From Thermoleophilia bacterium (GTDB lineage: Bacteria; Actinomycetota; Thermoleophilia; Gaiellales; Gaiellaceae), in the NCBI GenBank assembly GCA_025929895.1, contig JAICPI010000003.1, positions 1-64,000 of the forward strand: DNA of 64,000 nucleotides. The letters are read 5' to 3'. A model generated the notes under the pieces. The model was not told the origin of the DNA. It worked only from the letters and a program-made list of their open reading frames with translations, and searched no databases. The position numbers were made by a program, and so were the translations under genes. Positions 1 through 8,088 of the stretch are shown piece after piece; positions within the stretch are counted from its first letter, which is position 1, and each line of letters begins with the position of its first letter.

Positions 1-1
1 C

Positions 2-625
2 GCGATCGTGGTGGTCGCGGTCAAGCCGCAGGACTTCGCGGCGCTCCTCGGCGAGATTGCGCCGTCGGTGTCGACCGACCAGACGGTGCTGTCGGTCGCG
101 GCCGCGATCCCGACGGCGCAGATCGAGTCGCGGCTCGCGGCTGGGGTCCCCGTCGTGCGGGCGATGCCGAACGCGCCGTCGATCGTGCACGAGGGAATCG
201 CGGGCATCTGCGCGGGCGCACACGCCGCGGACGAGCACCTCGAGCTCGCCGAGAGCGTGCTCGCGCACCTCGGGCGCGTCGTCCGCCTGCCCGAGTCCGC
301 GATGGACGCGGTCACCGCCGTCTCGGGCTCCGGGCCTGCGTACTTCGCGCTGCTCGCCGAAGCGATGATCGAAGCCGGAATCCTGCTCGGCCTCTCGCGC
401 GAGGTCTCGACGCAGCTCGTCGTCCAGACGATGCTCGGGACGGCCAAGCTGCTCCGCGACGAGCAGATGCACCCCGTCGACCTGCGCGAGGCGGTGACCT
501 CCCCCGGCGGCACGACGATCCGGGCGATCCGCGTGCTCGAGCAGGAAGGCGTCCGCGCCGCGTTCCTGAACGCGATCCAGGCCGCGATGGAGCGTTCGCA
601 GGAGCTCGCGGCCGGCGAGCAGTGA
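2..625 (+). CDS. proC: Pyrroline-5-carboxylate reductase, 5'-truncated by the window edge
   Basis: C-terminal part of the enzyme that reduces pyrroline-5-carboxylate to L-proline with NAD(P)H, the last step of proline synthesis in the cytosol. The frame is already open at base 2. The GTG at base 8 is internal, because VVVAVKPQ is the conserved end of the Rossmann fold, so the true start lies upstream of the window. Further ProC signatures are AMPNAPS, the dimer-domain block SGSGPAYFALLAEAM and the C-terminal SPGGTTIRAI. The stop overlaps the next start as GTGA, which suggests translational coupling although the pathways differ. Confidence 0.93.
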   Translation, partial: AIVVVAVKPQDFAALLGEIAPSVSTDQTVLSVAAAIPTAQIESRLAAGVPVVRAMPNAPSIVHEGIAGICAGAHAADEHLELAESVLAHLGRVVRLPESAMDAVTAVSGSGPAYFALLAEAMIEAGILLGLSREVSTQLVVQTMLGTAKLLRDEQMHPVDLREAVTSPGGTTIRAIRVLEQEGVRAAFLNAIQAAMERSQELAAGEQ

Positions 626-1290
626 GCGACGTCGAGCTCCGCGTCTCCGACGATCCCGCGCGGGCCTGCGCCGAGCTGCTCGCCGCAGCGTCGGGTCACC
701 TCGTCCTCACCGGCGGCACGACTCCCGGGCGCGCGTACGAGCTCGCCGCCGAGCTCCGCGACGACTGGAGCGGCGTCGAGCTCTGGTGGGGCGACGACCG
801 GTGCGTGCCCCCTGAGCACCAGTGGTCGAACTACGGCCTCGCGCGCCGCACGCTGCTCGAACGCGTCCGCACCCAACCCTCGGCCGTGCACCGGATCCAG
901 GGGGAGCTCGGCGCGGCGCCCGCCGCCGACCTCTACGACGAGGAGCTGCGGGGCGTCGTTCCCGACGTGACGCTCCTCGGGCTCGGCCCCGACGGCCACG
1001 TCGCCTCGCTCTACCCGCACGCACCGGGGCTCGCGGAGCGCGAGCGGCGCGCGATCGCCGCCGAGGCCCAGCTGGAGCCGTACGTCGAGCGGGTGACGAT
1101 GACGATCCCGGTGCTGGAGTCCGCTGCGCTCGTCGTCTTCCTGCTCAAGGGGGAAGCGAAGGCGGCGGCCGCGGCGCGGGCCTTCGGAGCGCCGGCGAGC
1201 GAGGTCATCCCGGGAAGCCTCGTCCGCTCGCGGCACGGGGAGACGATCGTCCTGCTCGACCCCCCCGCGGCCCGCGACCTCGGGATCTAG
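622..1290 (+). CDS. pgl: 6-phosphogluconolactonase
   Basis: Hydrolyses 6-phosphogluconolactone in the oxidative pentose phosphate pathway. The 222-residue protein has the usual family length and fold markers: LTGGTTPGRAYELAA near residue 30, WWGDDRCVPPEHQWSNYG near residue 55, and the active-site block LLGLGPDGHVASLYP near residue 115. The GTG start overlaps the proC stop by 4 bases. The gene ends tail-to-tail with a leftward gene, sharing 4 bases. No other pentose phosphate gene is visible nearby, so operon logic with proC is unclear. Confidence 0.92.
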   Translation: MSDVELRVSDDPARACAELLAAASGHLVLTGGTTPGRAYELAAELRDDWSGVELWWGDDRCVPPEHQWSNYGLARRTLLERVRTQPSAVHRIQGELGAAPAADLYDEELRGVVPDVTLLGLGPDGHVASLYPHAPGLAERERRAIAAEAQLEPYVERVTMTIPVLESAALVVFLLKGEAKAAAAARAFGAPASEVIPGSLVRSRHGETIVLLDPPAARDLGI

Positions 1291-1895
1291 GGGAGCAGCG
1301 GGGAGTCGAGCTCCGCGCGCAGCCCTCGCTGCTCCGCGAGCGCCTGGAGCACGAGCACCGTGTCCGCGACGGCGACGTCCTCGAGGTACGCGTCGCGCGT
1401 CTCGAACGACTCGAGCACCGCCTCGACGGCTTGGACGTACCCGACCGCGTCGGTGCCCGCGGCGATCATCGCGAGCGCGTCGCCCACGTCGCGCGGGAAG
1501 TCGTCGTTCGTCCGGACCGCGTCGGCGTGAGCCCGCGCCCGCTCGTCGTCGCCGAGCACGAGGTGCGCGAGCGCGGCGGCGTAGCGACCGATCGGAGTCT
1601 CCGCGGCGTCGGCCCCGGCGTCGAGCGCCCAGCGCGCCTCGGCCTCGGCGGGCTCGCCGGCCAGCAGCCGGGCCTTCAGGGCCGCGATCGGACGGCCCCA
1701 CGAGCCGGGCGGCGCGTCGCTCCAGCTCTCCCGGTACGCCGCCACGGCCAGGCCGAGCCACTCGCGCGCCGCGCTCCGGTCGCCCAGCATCAGGTGCGCG
1801 AGCCCGGCGCCGTAGGCGGCGTTCCCGCGCAGCACGGCACCCTCGGCCCCGCTCGAGCGCTCCTCCTGCCTGCGGGCGACGCCGGCCCAGTCCAC
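1287..1895 (-). CDS. Hypothetical TPR-like helical protein
   Basis: A 202-residue, Ala/Leu/Arg-rich protein without a signal peptide. Repeating segments such as GNAAYGAGLAHLMLGD and AALAHLVLGDDERARAH fit degenerate tetratricopeptide helices, so a scaffold or binding role is possible; no catalytic motif is visible. The GTG start at 1895 is supported by a GATACT hexamer exactly 6 bases upstream (1902-1907), the leaderless spacing seen throughout the window. A smaller protein of similar character lies at 29808-30248. The function is not recognised. Confidence 0.7.
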   Translation of the reverse strand: MDWAGVARRQEERSSGAEGAVLRGNAAYGAGLAHLMLGDRSAAREWLGLAVAAYRESWSDAPPGSWGRPIAALKARLLAGEPAEAEARWALDAGADAAETPIGRYAAALAHLVLGDDERARAHADAVRTNDDFPRDVGDALAMIAAGTDAVGYVQAVEAVLESFETRDAYLEDVAVADTVLVLQALAEQRGLRAELDSPLLP

Positions 1896-1901
1896 GCCTG
1901 G

Positions 1902-1907
1902 AGTATC
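1902..1907 (-). promoter_or_regulatory. -10 element GATACT for the TPR-like gene
   Basis: GATACT on the minus strand with 6 bases to the GTG at 1895; this implies a leaderless transcript. The gene at 30248 has the same hexamer and spacing. No convincing -35 is seen. Confidence 0.5.
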
Positions 1908-2015
1908 CCGCGTGCTCCGCCGAATCGTCTATGCTGTGAATCGCGACGCCCGCGTCGGGGTCAGAACCGGGCCGCACCTTTGACGGAAGCTGCAGCGCAT
2001 TCGAGCGCTGCGATC

Positions 2016-4493
2016 GTGGCAACGACGACCGATCAGCTCACTGATTCGCCGTCGGCGGGCGAGGAGCTCGCCGAAGCGGCGCGCAAGGCCCAGGACTGGG
2101 CGGGCGAAGCCTTCCTGCACGCCGGCGAGGACGCGGCCGAGGCGCTCGCGCCCGGCACCGCGCGCCGCCGCGCGCTCGACGACGCGACGACAGAGCTCGC
2201 GCAGGGCCTGCCGTCTCCCTCGTACCAGTGGAAGGTGCGCTACGGCCTGATGCTCGGGCTCGAGCGCGTCCTCTCGGCGGACCGCCCGAAGCTCGCAGCC
2301 GGCAGGACGGAGCTCCGCCGCCACCAGGTCGACGCGCTCGCGGGGATGCTGACCGAGCTGATCCACGCGAACCAGCGCGAGGACCCGATCGCGAACGGCA
2401 ACGGCAGCGCCGTCGCCGAGGACGCGGAGGCCGTCGAGGAGGAGGACGAGGACGAGCTCGGGCTGCTCGCGCGCGAGCCCGACGAGGAGACCGACGAGAA
2501 CGTCTTCCGCGGTCCCGATCCCGGCGCGGCTCGGCGCTTCCGGTTCCGCCATCCGACGGCCTCGGGGAAGACGATCGCGGCCGCCGGGTTCGTCGAGGCT
2601 GCGCGCACGCTCGGCGTCCTGATCCTCACGCACCGCCGACTGCTCGTGCAGCAGTTCAACCGCGATCTCACCGACGAGGGCTACGGCGACCGCTTCACCG
2701 AGGCGATCCTCGGCGACCGGCAGCCGCCGCGCGACGACCCGATCACGATCCAGACGTACGCGTGGTTCGCGCGGCACGTCGACGAGATCTCTCGTGACGC
2801 GTACCACCTCGTCATCTGCGACGAGGCGCACACGGCGCTCGGCGAGAAGACGTCGCGTGCGATCCGCTCGTTCCACCAGCCGCTCTACATCGGGATGACC
2901 GCGACCGAGCAGCTGATCGCGAAGCAGGTCTCCGACGTCTTCCCCGCGTCGGTCGACGACCTCCCGCTCGCGGAGGCCGCGCGCCGAGGCCTGATCGCGC
3001 CGCTGCGGACGCTCCGCGTCCCGCCCGTCGCCGCGATCAACAACGTGCCGATCATCGGCGGCGACTTCGACCAGGAGGAGCTGGCGAAAGCGCTCGACCA
3101 CCAGGCGCTCAACCTCGCCGCCGCGTCGCTCTACCGCGACCGCTTCGACAACACGCCGGGCATCGTCTACGCGGCGGGCGTCGACCACGCGTACCACCTG
3201 GCGCAGGAGTTCCGCGCCGTCGGGATCAAAGCCGAAGCCGTCTCCGGCCGGACGCCCCCGGTGCGACTCGCCGAGACGCTCGCCGCCTACGAGCGCGGCG
3301 AGATCAACGTCCTGATCAACGCGATGCTGCTCGCGGAGGGCTGGAACTCGCCGCGCGCGACCGTCTGCATGCACCTCGCGCCGACGGCGTCGCGCCGCGT
3401 CTACCAGCAGCGGATCGGGCGGATCATGCGCATGCACCCGCGCAAGGAGGCGGGCGTCGTCGTCGACTTCGTGCCCAAGGGCGCCACGCACAACGAGCGT
3501 GTCGTGTCGCTGCACTCGCTCCTCGACGCCGACTTCTACCGCGAGGGCGCGCGGGTGACGCCGGCGCCGCGCCGGCGGATCCAGCGCCGCGCGAAGCGCA
3601 AGCTCACGCCGGCGTCGTGGCTCGTTCCCGTGACGCCCGACGTGCGACGGCGGTTGAACGTGATCCAACGGGAGTGGCAGCGCGTCGATCCGAAGTACCT
3701 GGACGACGACGAGCAGCGCTTCTGGGCGGCGATCGCCGGACGGCAGATCCGCTTCGAGGAGCGCACGCAGTTCGTCGAGAAGCTCACGACGGGTCGCGCG
3801 ACGAAGGGCGCGCTGGAGCAGTTCCTGACCACGTGCGCCGCGGAGAACCCGAACCGGCGGCTGCGCCTGATGGCGCTCGCGGACCGCGTCTCGATGCGCG
3901 TCGAGCGTGCCGACTTCGACGACCTCGTGACGCTCGTGAGCTCGGCGCCGACCTGGGAGAAGGACCGCCTCGCCGGGATCCGGACGCTGCTGCTCGCCGT
4001 CGGCGAGAGCAAGGTCGACGCGCCGGAGCAGATCCTCGCGCGCTGGACGTGGCGCCTCGCCCGCGCCGCCCGGAAGGTCCTGGACCGGAAGGCGAGCCAG
4101 GAGTATCCGGAGGCGAAGCGGCTGCTCGGGGCGCTCGCGAACTCGCGCGGACATCGCCACGAGGAGAACGCCGCGAAGCTCGTCAACACCGCGCTCGAGC
4201 TGCCGAAGCCGGTCGGCGCCGCGCTGCTCGCCTCCGCCGAGGCCTACACCCCGCGCGCGACGAAGCTGCTCGACGCCGCCCGCGAGCGGCTCGGCCCGAT
4301 CGAGGAGGTCGCGCTCGCGCTCGCGGAGAACCTCCCGCAGCCGAAGACGCAGCCCTCCCGCAAGCGGCGGCGGCGCAGGCGGAAGAAGAAGGGCGGCGCC
4401 GAGGCGGCGCAGACGGCCCGGCAGAACGGCGCGGCCGAGCAGGCGCCGGCGCCCGAGCCCGAGCCGGCCGAGGCGAAGGCAGCCGAGGCCTAG
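2016..4493 (+). CDS. DEAD/DEAH-box superfamily 2 helicase with acidic insert and basic tail
   Basis: An 825-residue ATP-dependent helicase-like protein. Numbered from GTG 2016, it has Walker A PTASGKT (about 180-186), the DEAH box ICDEAH (267-272), motif III GMTAT (293-297) and the arginine-finger motif QQRIGRIMRMHP (464-475). Before Walker A is a strongly acidic stretch (134-170). The C-terminus ends in an Arg/Lys cluster and an Ala/Pro/Glu tail, which suggests nucleic-acid binding. The C-terminal third (about 530-770) is helical and not recognised. The start is uncertain: the frame is open far upstream, TTG at 1980 is an alternative, and neither site has a Shine-Dalgarno sequence. A TATGCT hexamer at 1930-1935 may be the promoter. 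Confidence 0.85.
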   Translation: MATTTDQLTDSPSAGEELAEAARKAQDWAGEAFLHAGEDAAEALAPGTARRRALDDATTELAQGLPSPSYQWKVRYGLMLGLERVLSADRPKLAAGRTELRRHQVDALAGMLTELIHANQREDPIANGNGSAVAEDAEAVEEEDEDELGLLAREPDEETDENVFRGPDPGAARRFRFRHPTASGKTIAAAGFVEAARTLGVLILTHRRLLVQQFNRDLTDEGYGDRFTEAILGDRQPPRDDPITIQTYAWFARHVDEISRDAYHLVICDEAHTALGEKTSRAIRSFHQPLYIGMTATEQLIAKQVSDVFPASVDDLPLAEAARRGLIAPLRTLRVPPVAAINNVPIIGGDFDQEELAKALDHQALNLAAASLYRDRFDNTPGIVYAAGVDHAYHLAQEFRAVGIKAEAVSGRTPPVRLAETLAAYERGEINVLINAMLLAEGWNSPRATVCMHLAPTASRRVYQQRIGRIMRMHPRKEAGVVVDFVPKGATHNERVVSLHSLLDADFYREGARVTPAPRRRIQRRAKRKLTPASWLVPVTPDVRRRLNVIQREWQRVDPKYLDDDEQRFWAAIAGRQIRFEERTQFVEKLTTGRATKGALEQFLTTCAAENPNRRLRLMALADRVSMRVERADFDDLVTLVSSAPTWEKDRLAGIRTLLLAVGESKVDAPEQILARWTWRLARAARKVLDRKASQEYPEAKRLLGALANSRGHRHEENAAKLVNTALELPKPVGAALLASAEAYTPRATKLLDAARERLGPIEEVALALAENLPQPKTQPSRKRRRRRRKKKGGAEAAQTARQNGAAEQAPAPEPEPAEAKAAEA

Positions 4494-5374
4494 GCCGCCG
4501 GGCCCTCGGGCCCGCCGTTCTCGCGCTCACGGTCGCGCAGGAAGCGCGTCAGCTCGGCGGCGATCGCATCGCCCGAGGGGAGGTCGACCGGCTCGACGAC
4601 GTCTTCGGCGCGCTGCTCGAGCTCCTCGACGTACGCGGCGGTCTCGGGGTCGCCGGCGACTGCTTCCGTCACCTGCTGCGAGTACGACTCACTCGCTTCC
4701 TCGAGCTCGCTCGTGTCGATGTCGGCCTCGAGCAGCTCGCCGAGCCGGCGGCAGAGCGCGAGCGCGGCGCGCGGGCTCGGCGCGAGCGAGACGTAGTGGG
4801 GCACCGCGGCCCAGAGGCTCGCCGACGGGACGCCGGCGTTCTTGAACGCGTCGTGCAGGACGCCGACGATGCCGGTCGGCCCCTCGTACCGAGACGGCTC
4901 GAGCCCGAGCCGGCGCACGAGCTCCGGATCGCTCGCGCTGCCCGTCACGGGCGAGGGCCGCGTGTGCGGCACGTCGGCCAGCAGCGACCCGAGCGTGACG
5001 ACGAGCTCGACGCCGAGGTCGCTCGCGAGGTCCGAGATCAGCGTCGTGAAGGTCCGCCAGCGAACGTTGGGCTCGATCCCGAGCAACAGCAGCGCGTCGC
5101 GGTCGGTCCCCGGGACGGGCGCGTGGTAGAAGGCGTTGTCGGGCCAGTCGATCTGGCGCGTGACGCCGTCGACGAGCGAGACGTGCGGACGCGTCGCCTG
5201 GAAGTCGAAGAACTCCTCGGGGTCGATGTCTGCGAAGCGCGCGGCATGCCACGTGCGGGCGAGGAAGCCGGCTGCGAGCGAGGCGCCCTGGCCTCCGTCG
5301 TTCCAGCCACGGAAGGCGGTGATCAGCACCGGGCGACGTAGGCTCGGCCGCGACGCGACTCGAAGCTCGTCCAT
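4490..5374 (-). CDS. PAC2 family protein (proteasome-assembly-chaperone-like)
   Basis: The 294-residue protein matches the PAC2 fold found in archaea and actinobacteria: RRPVLITAFRGWNDGG at the N-terminus, then LLLLGIEPNVRWRTF, LVVTLGSLLADVPHTRP and WAAVPHYVSLAPSPRA. The family is linked to proteasome assembly chaperones by homology, but no proteasome gene is visible here, so the role is open. The ATG at 5374 sits 6 bases after a minus-strand TAGACT whose first three bases are the stop codon of the upstream gene ctaA. The 3' end overlaps the convergent helicase by 4 bases. Confidence 0.85.
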   Translation of the reverse strand: MDELRVASRPSLRRPVLITAFRGWNDGGQGASLAAGFLARTWHAARFADIDPEEFFDFQATRPHVSLVDGVTRQIDWPDNAFYHAPVPGTDRDALLLLGIEPNVRWRTFTTLISDLASDLGVELVVTLGSLLADVPHTRPSPVTGSASDPELVRRLGLEPSRYEGPTGIVGVLHDAFKNAGVPSASLWAAVPHYVSLAPSPRAALALCRRLGELLEADIDTSELEEASESYSQQVTEAVAGDPETAAYVEELEQRAEDVVEPVDLPSGDAIAAELTRFLRDRERENGGPEGPAA

Positions 5375-5380
5375 CGTGTC

Positions 5381-5386
5381 AGTCTA
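5381..5386 (-). promoter_or_regulatory. -10 element TAGACT for the PAC2 gene, overlapping the ctaA stop
   Basis: TAGACT on the minus strand, 6 bases from the ATG at 5374. Its TAG (5384-5386) is also the stop codon of ctaA. Confidence 0.5.
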
Positions 5387-6301
5387 CGTTCGGACCGTCA
5401 GCGTTCGTGGCCGCCAGAGGACGGTCACGAGCCAGACCGTGACCGCCCAGATCCCCGTTGCCAAAGCCACGTGCGCGAGCACGAGCCACCACGGCAGGGC
5501 GTTTCTCCACTGGAGCTCGCCGACGATCGCCTGCGCGACGACGAGGCCGAGGAGGATGTACGCGATGCGTCGCGCGGACGACCTCGTGCGGTGCAGGTGC
5601 CAGACGAGGCCGAGCAGGAACACGCCGAAGACCGCCGTCACCCAGACGTGCCACTCGATCGCACGCTCGATGTTGCCGAGCCGGTCGGCGACGTCAGGGT
5701 CGCCCGCATGCGGACCTGCGGCGGTGACGAGCGTGCCGCTGACCACGACAACGAGAGTGAGCGCGGCGAACACGACAGCGACCCGACGGAGACGGGCGGA
5801 GTGTATTTCGATCGCGCGTCGCAGATCCGTGCCCCGAGCCTCGAGCGCAACCACGATCGCCGCCCCCAGAACGACGATCGCCAGCAGGAAGTGAGCCATC
5901 ACGGCGACCGGGTCGAGGTCGAGCCGGATCGTGATCAGCCCGAGGGGGGCTTGCGCGATCGTTCCCAGTGCCGCCAGCCAGGCGGCAGCGCGCGCCCAAC
6001 TCGGCAGGGCCGGAACCCGATGCGACCCGACCGCCGTGAGCAGCGAGAGCACGATCGGGACGATGGCGACGACGCGGTTCCCGAACTCGACGAACGAGTG
6101 GTAGCTCTTCTCGGGGAAGAGCGCGCCCTCGGAGCAGCCCGGCCACGACTCGCAGCCGAGCCCCGAGCCCGTCAGCCGCACCGTCGCCCCGGTGACGACG
6201 ATCACGTAGAGCGAGACCGCCGACGCGAGCGCGAGCTTTCGGTAGAGCGAGGGCGTCAGCTCGACCCCGAGCACGCGCGTCGCCTGCGCCTCGACGTGCA
6301 T
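5384..6301 (-). CDS. ctaA: Haem A synthase, COX15/CtaA family
   Basis: A 305-residue polytopic membrane protein that oxidises the haem O methyl group to make haem A for cytochrome c oxidase. After MHVEAQATRVL come about eight hydrophobic segments. The loop GSGLGCESWPGCS after the first transmembrane helix holds the cysteine pair typical of actinobacterial CtaA. The block VEFGNRVVAI keeps the Glu and Arg of the EXXHR motif but has Asn where Bacillus has the haem-ligand His. ATG at 6301 was chosen because residues before it are low-complexity Arg/Pro coding. It follows apgM with an 11-base gap, so it is probably cotranscribed. No ctaB or oxidase subunits are in the window. Confidence 0.9.
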   Translation of the reverse strand: MHVEAQATRVLGVELTPSLYRKLALASAVSLYVIVVTGATVRLTGSGLGCESWPGCSEGALFPEKSYHSFVEFGNRVVAIVPIVLSLLTAVGSHRVPALPSWARAAAWLAALGTIAQAPLGLITIRLDLDPVAVMAHFLLAIVVLGAAIVVALEARGTDLRRAIEIHSARLRRVAVVFAALTLVVVVSGTLVTAAGPHAGDPDVADRLGNIERAIEWHVWVTAVFGVFLLGLVWHLHRTRSSARRIAYILLGLVVAQAIVGELQWRNALPWWLVLAHVALATGIWAVTVWLVTVLWRPRTLTVRT

Positions 6302-6312
6302 CCGCGTCGAGC

Positions 6313-7560
6313 CTAGTCGAGCGGCTCGAGGAGCGCCGGGTAGCCGTCGGCGCCGTCGAACGGGGTCGGGCGCGAGCCGAGGAAGAGCGGGCGGTCGGCC
6401 GCGTTCAGGAGCACGGGCATCAGGTCGGGCCCACGGAGGTGGCCGAGGATCCCGCGCGCGCACGTCGCCTCGCCGAACTCACGCACGTCGTCTGCGCGGA
6501 CGCCCGGCCCCGCGACGACGAGCGGCACGGGGTCGCCGGAGTGGATCACGTCGGGCGACGCCGGCGTCGCGTGGTCGCCGGTGACGCAGACCACGGCACG
6601 GTCGGTCGGCAGCTCGCCGAGCGCCGCGTCGAGCAGCTCGATCGTCGCCTGCTTGATCCGCGGGTCCTTCGTGTGCCCGGCGGCGTCCGCCGTCTTCTGG
6701 TGCACGAACACGAACGTGTCCCCGGCGTCGAGGCGCTCATGCACGTGCACGAACCGCCGCCGAAGGTCGTCCACGGGGTCGTCCGTCTCCGGCTCCTCGA
6801 TCGGCGAAAGCCCGACGCAGGCACCCAGCCCGCGCAGGAACGCGGACTCGCCGACGAACGCGCCGCCGACGCCGTGGCGTTCGAGGAACGACGGCACGGC
6901 GGTCGGCCGCCCCCACCACTTCAGCGTGATCACGTTGAACCGCTCGCCCTCGAGGCGTCGCATCGCCTCGCGCGTCCACGCCTCCGCCGCGCGCGCGGTC
7001 AGCTCGGCCTCCGGAACGAGCGCCTGCGGCCGCAGCACGGGGTGCCGGTCGCGGAAGAACGCGTCGCTGTCGGTCACGCGCGGGTCGGCGCCGCCGGAGA
7101 CGCGGAGCACGGCCTCGCCGCGCCAGACGTGCGTGAGCGAGAACGCGAGGCCGTCGACCTCGAGCTCGGCGCAGCGCGCGACGAGCCGCTCTGCCTCCTC
7201 GGCGTCGCGCTCGGCGTGCGGCCGGCCCGTCAGCCACCACCCGCCGTCGCGCCGCTCGGCCGGGCGCAGCGCGGCGTACGCGAACACGTGCTCCTCCGAC
7301 AACGACTGCCCGCGCCCGACGGCCTCGAACACCGCCCGGCCCGGGAACTCGTCGGGGCGGTAGCCGAGCATGGACCAGTGCGCGACCTCCGAGGAGGGCG
7401 CGCGGCCCGGACCGATCGCGTAGAGGACCCCGCACGAGCCGCGCGCGCAGAGCGCGTCGAGGTTCGGCGTGCGCGCGGCCTCGTTCCCGGTCCGCCCGCC
7501 GAGAGCCTCGTGTGCGCGGTCGCCGAGCCCGTCGAGCAGGACGACGACGATCGGCAGCAT
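6313..7560 (-). CDS. apgM: Cofactor-independent phosphoglycerate mutase, archaeal ApgM type
   Basis: A 415-residue alkaline-phosphatase-superfamily enzyme that interconverts 3- and 2-phosphoglycerate with two divalent metal ions. The start VVVLLDGLGDRAHEALGG gives the first metal site. PGRAPSSEVAHWSMLGYRP is the nucleophile-serine region, with Glu where most ApgM proteins have Asp after the serine. The C-terminal metal motifs are FVHQKTADAAGHTKD and VTGDHATPASPDVIHSGDP. It abuts the NMN adenylyltransferase gene directly (start base 7560, neighbour stop from 7561), so the pair is translationally linked within the leftward run. Confidence 0.88.
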   Translation of the reverse strand: MLPIVVVLLDGLGDRAHEALGGRTGNEAARTPNLDALCARGSCGVLYAIGPGRAPSSEVAHWSMLGYRPDEFPGRAVFEAVGRGQSLSEEHVFAYAALRPAERRDGGWWLTGRPHAERDAEEAERLVARCAELEVDGLAFSLTHVWRGEAVLRVSGGADPRVTDSDAFFRDRHPVLRPQALVPEAELTARAAEAWTREAMRRLEGERFNVITLKWWGRPTAVPSFLERHGVGGAFVGESAFLRGLGACVGLSPIEEPETDDPVDDLRRRFVHVHERLDAGDTFVFVHQKTADAAGHTKDPRIKQATIELLDAALGELPTDRAVVCVTGDHATPASPDVIHSGDPVPLVVAGPGVRADDVREFGEATCARGILGHLRGPDLMPVLLNAADRPLFLGSRPTPFDGADGYPALLEPLD

Positions 7561-8088
7561 CTAGGCGGGCACTCGCTCCAGCGAGCGGAGCACGCGCGCG
7601 ACCCCGGGCGGGACGAGCGCCTCCCAGTCGCCCCCGTCGCGCAGCGCCGCGCGGACGTCGGCGCCGGAGACGCCCTTCTCCGCCCCCTCGTCGAGCACGA
7701 CGACCTCGTATCCCGCGGCCCGCAGACGCTCGAGCTTCGTGCCGCCCCAGTCGGAGAAGAGCCGGATGTACTGCGTGACGCCGTCCGGGACGTAGGCGCC
7801 CCAGAGCTCGGGCTCGTTCACGGGGAACGGGATCACGTGCACGTGCGCGAGCTCGAGCCCGAGGTCGAGCGCCGCCGCCTTGACCATCAGCAGCCGCTCA
7901 GCATACGACCACGGGTTCGACTCCGGCAGGTGCCGGAGCGGATCGGAGGCCTCGGGCCTGATCCGGACGGGGTCGGGGTTGGTGATCCCGACGAAGACCT
8001 CGTCCGAGCGCGCCGCCGCGCCGCGCAGGTACTCCAGGTGTCCCGAGTGGAAGGGCTGGAAGCGCCCGTGGATCATCCCCCGCCTCAA
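7561..8088 (-). CDS. Nicotinamide-nucleotide adenylyltransferase, archaeal NadM-like
   Basis: A 175-residue nucleotidyltransferase that joins NMN and ATP to NAD+. The class signature GRFQPFHSGHLEYL lies at residues 8-21 and the second ATP-binding motif GVSGADVR near residue 140. Its compact size and motif spelling resemble the archaeal enzyme more than bacterial NadD. The start at 8088 overlaps the selD stop by 4 bases; MIHGRF at residue 5 is an alternative start. NAD synthetase is also in the window, about 11 kb away and not linked. Confidence 0.85.
   Translation of the reverse strand: MRRGMIHGRFQPFHSGHLEYLRGAAARSDEVFVGITNPDPVRIRPEASDPLRHLPESNPWSYAERLLMVKAAALDLGLELAHVHVIPFPVNEPELWGAYVPDGVTQYIRLFSDWGGTKLERLRAAGYEVVVLDEGAEKGVSGADVRAALRDGGDWEALVPPGVARVLRSLERVPA

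Noticed and set aside
822-2015. In-frame upstream extension of the helicase gene
   Set aside because: The extension reads through pgl and the leftward TPR-like gene in the wrong frame and gives Arg/Pro/Gly-rich nonsense.
6070-6100. Asn in place of His in the CtaA EXXHR motif as a loss of function
   Set aside because: As I recall, actinobacterial CtaA proteins commonly have FGNR here, so it is probably a lineage feature and not decay.
7912-7926. GGGTTCGACTCC, similar to a tRNA T-arm
   Set aside because: It lies inside the well-supported NMN adenylyltransferase gene; no acceptor, D or anticodon stems can be built around it.
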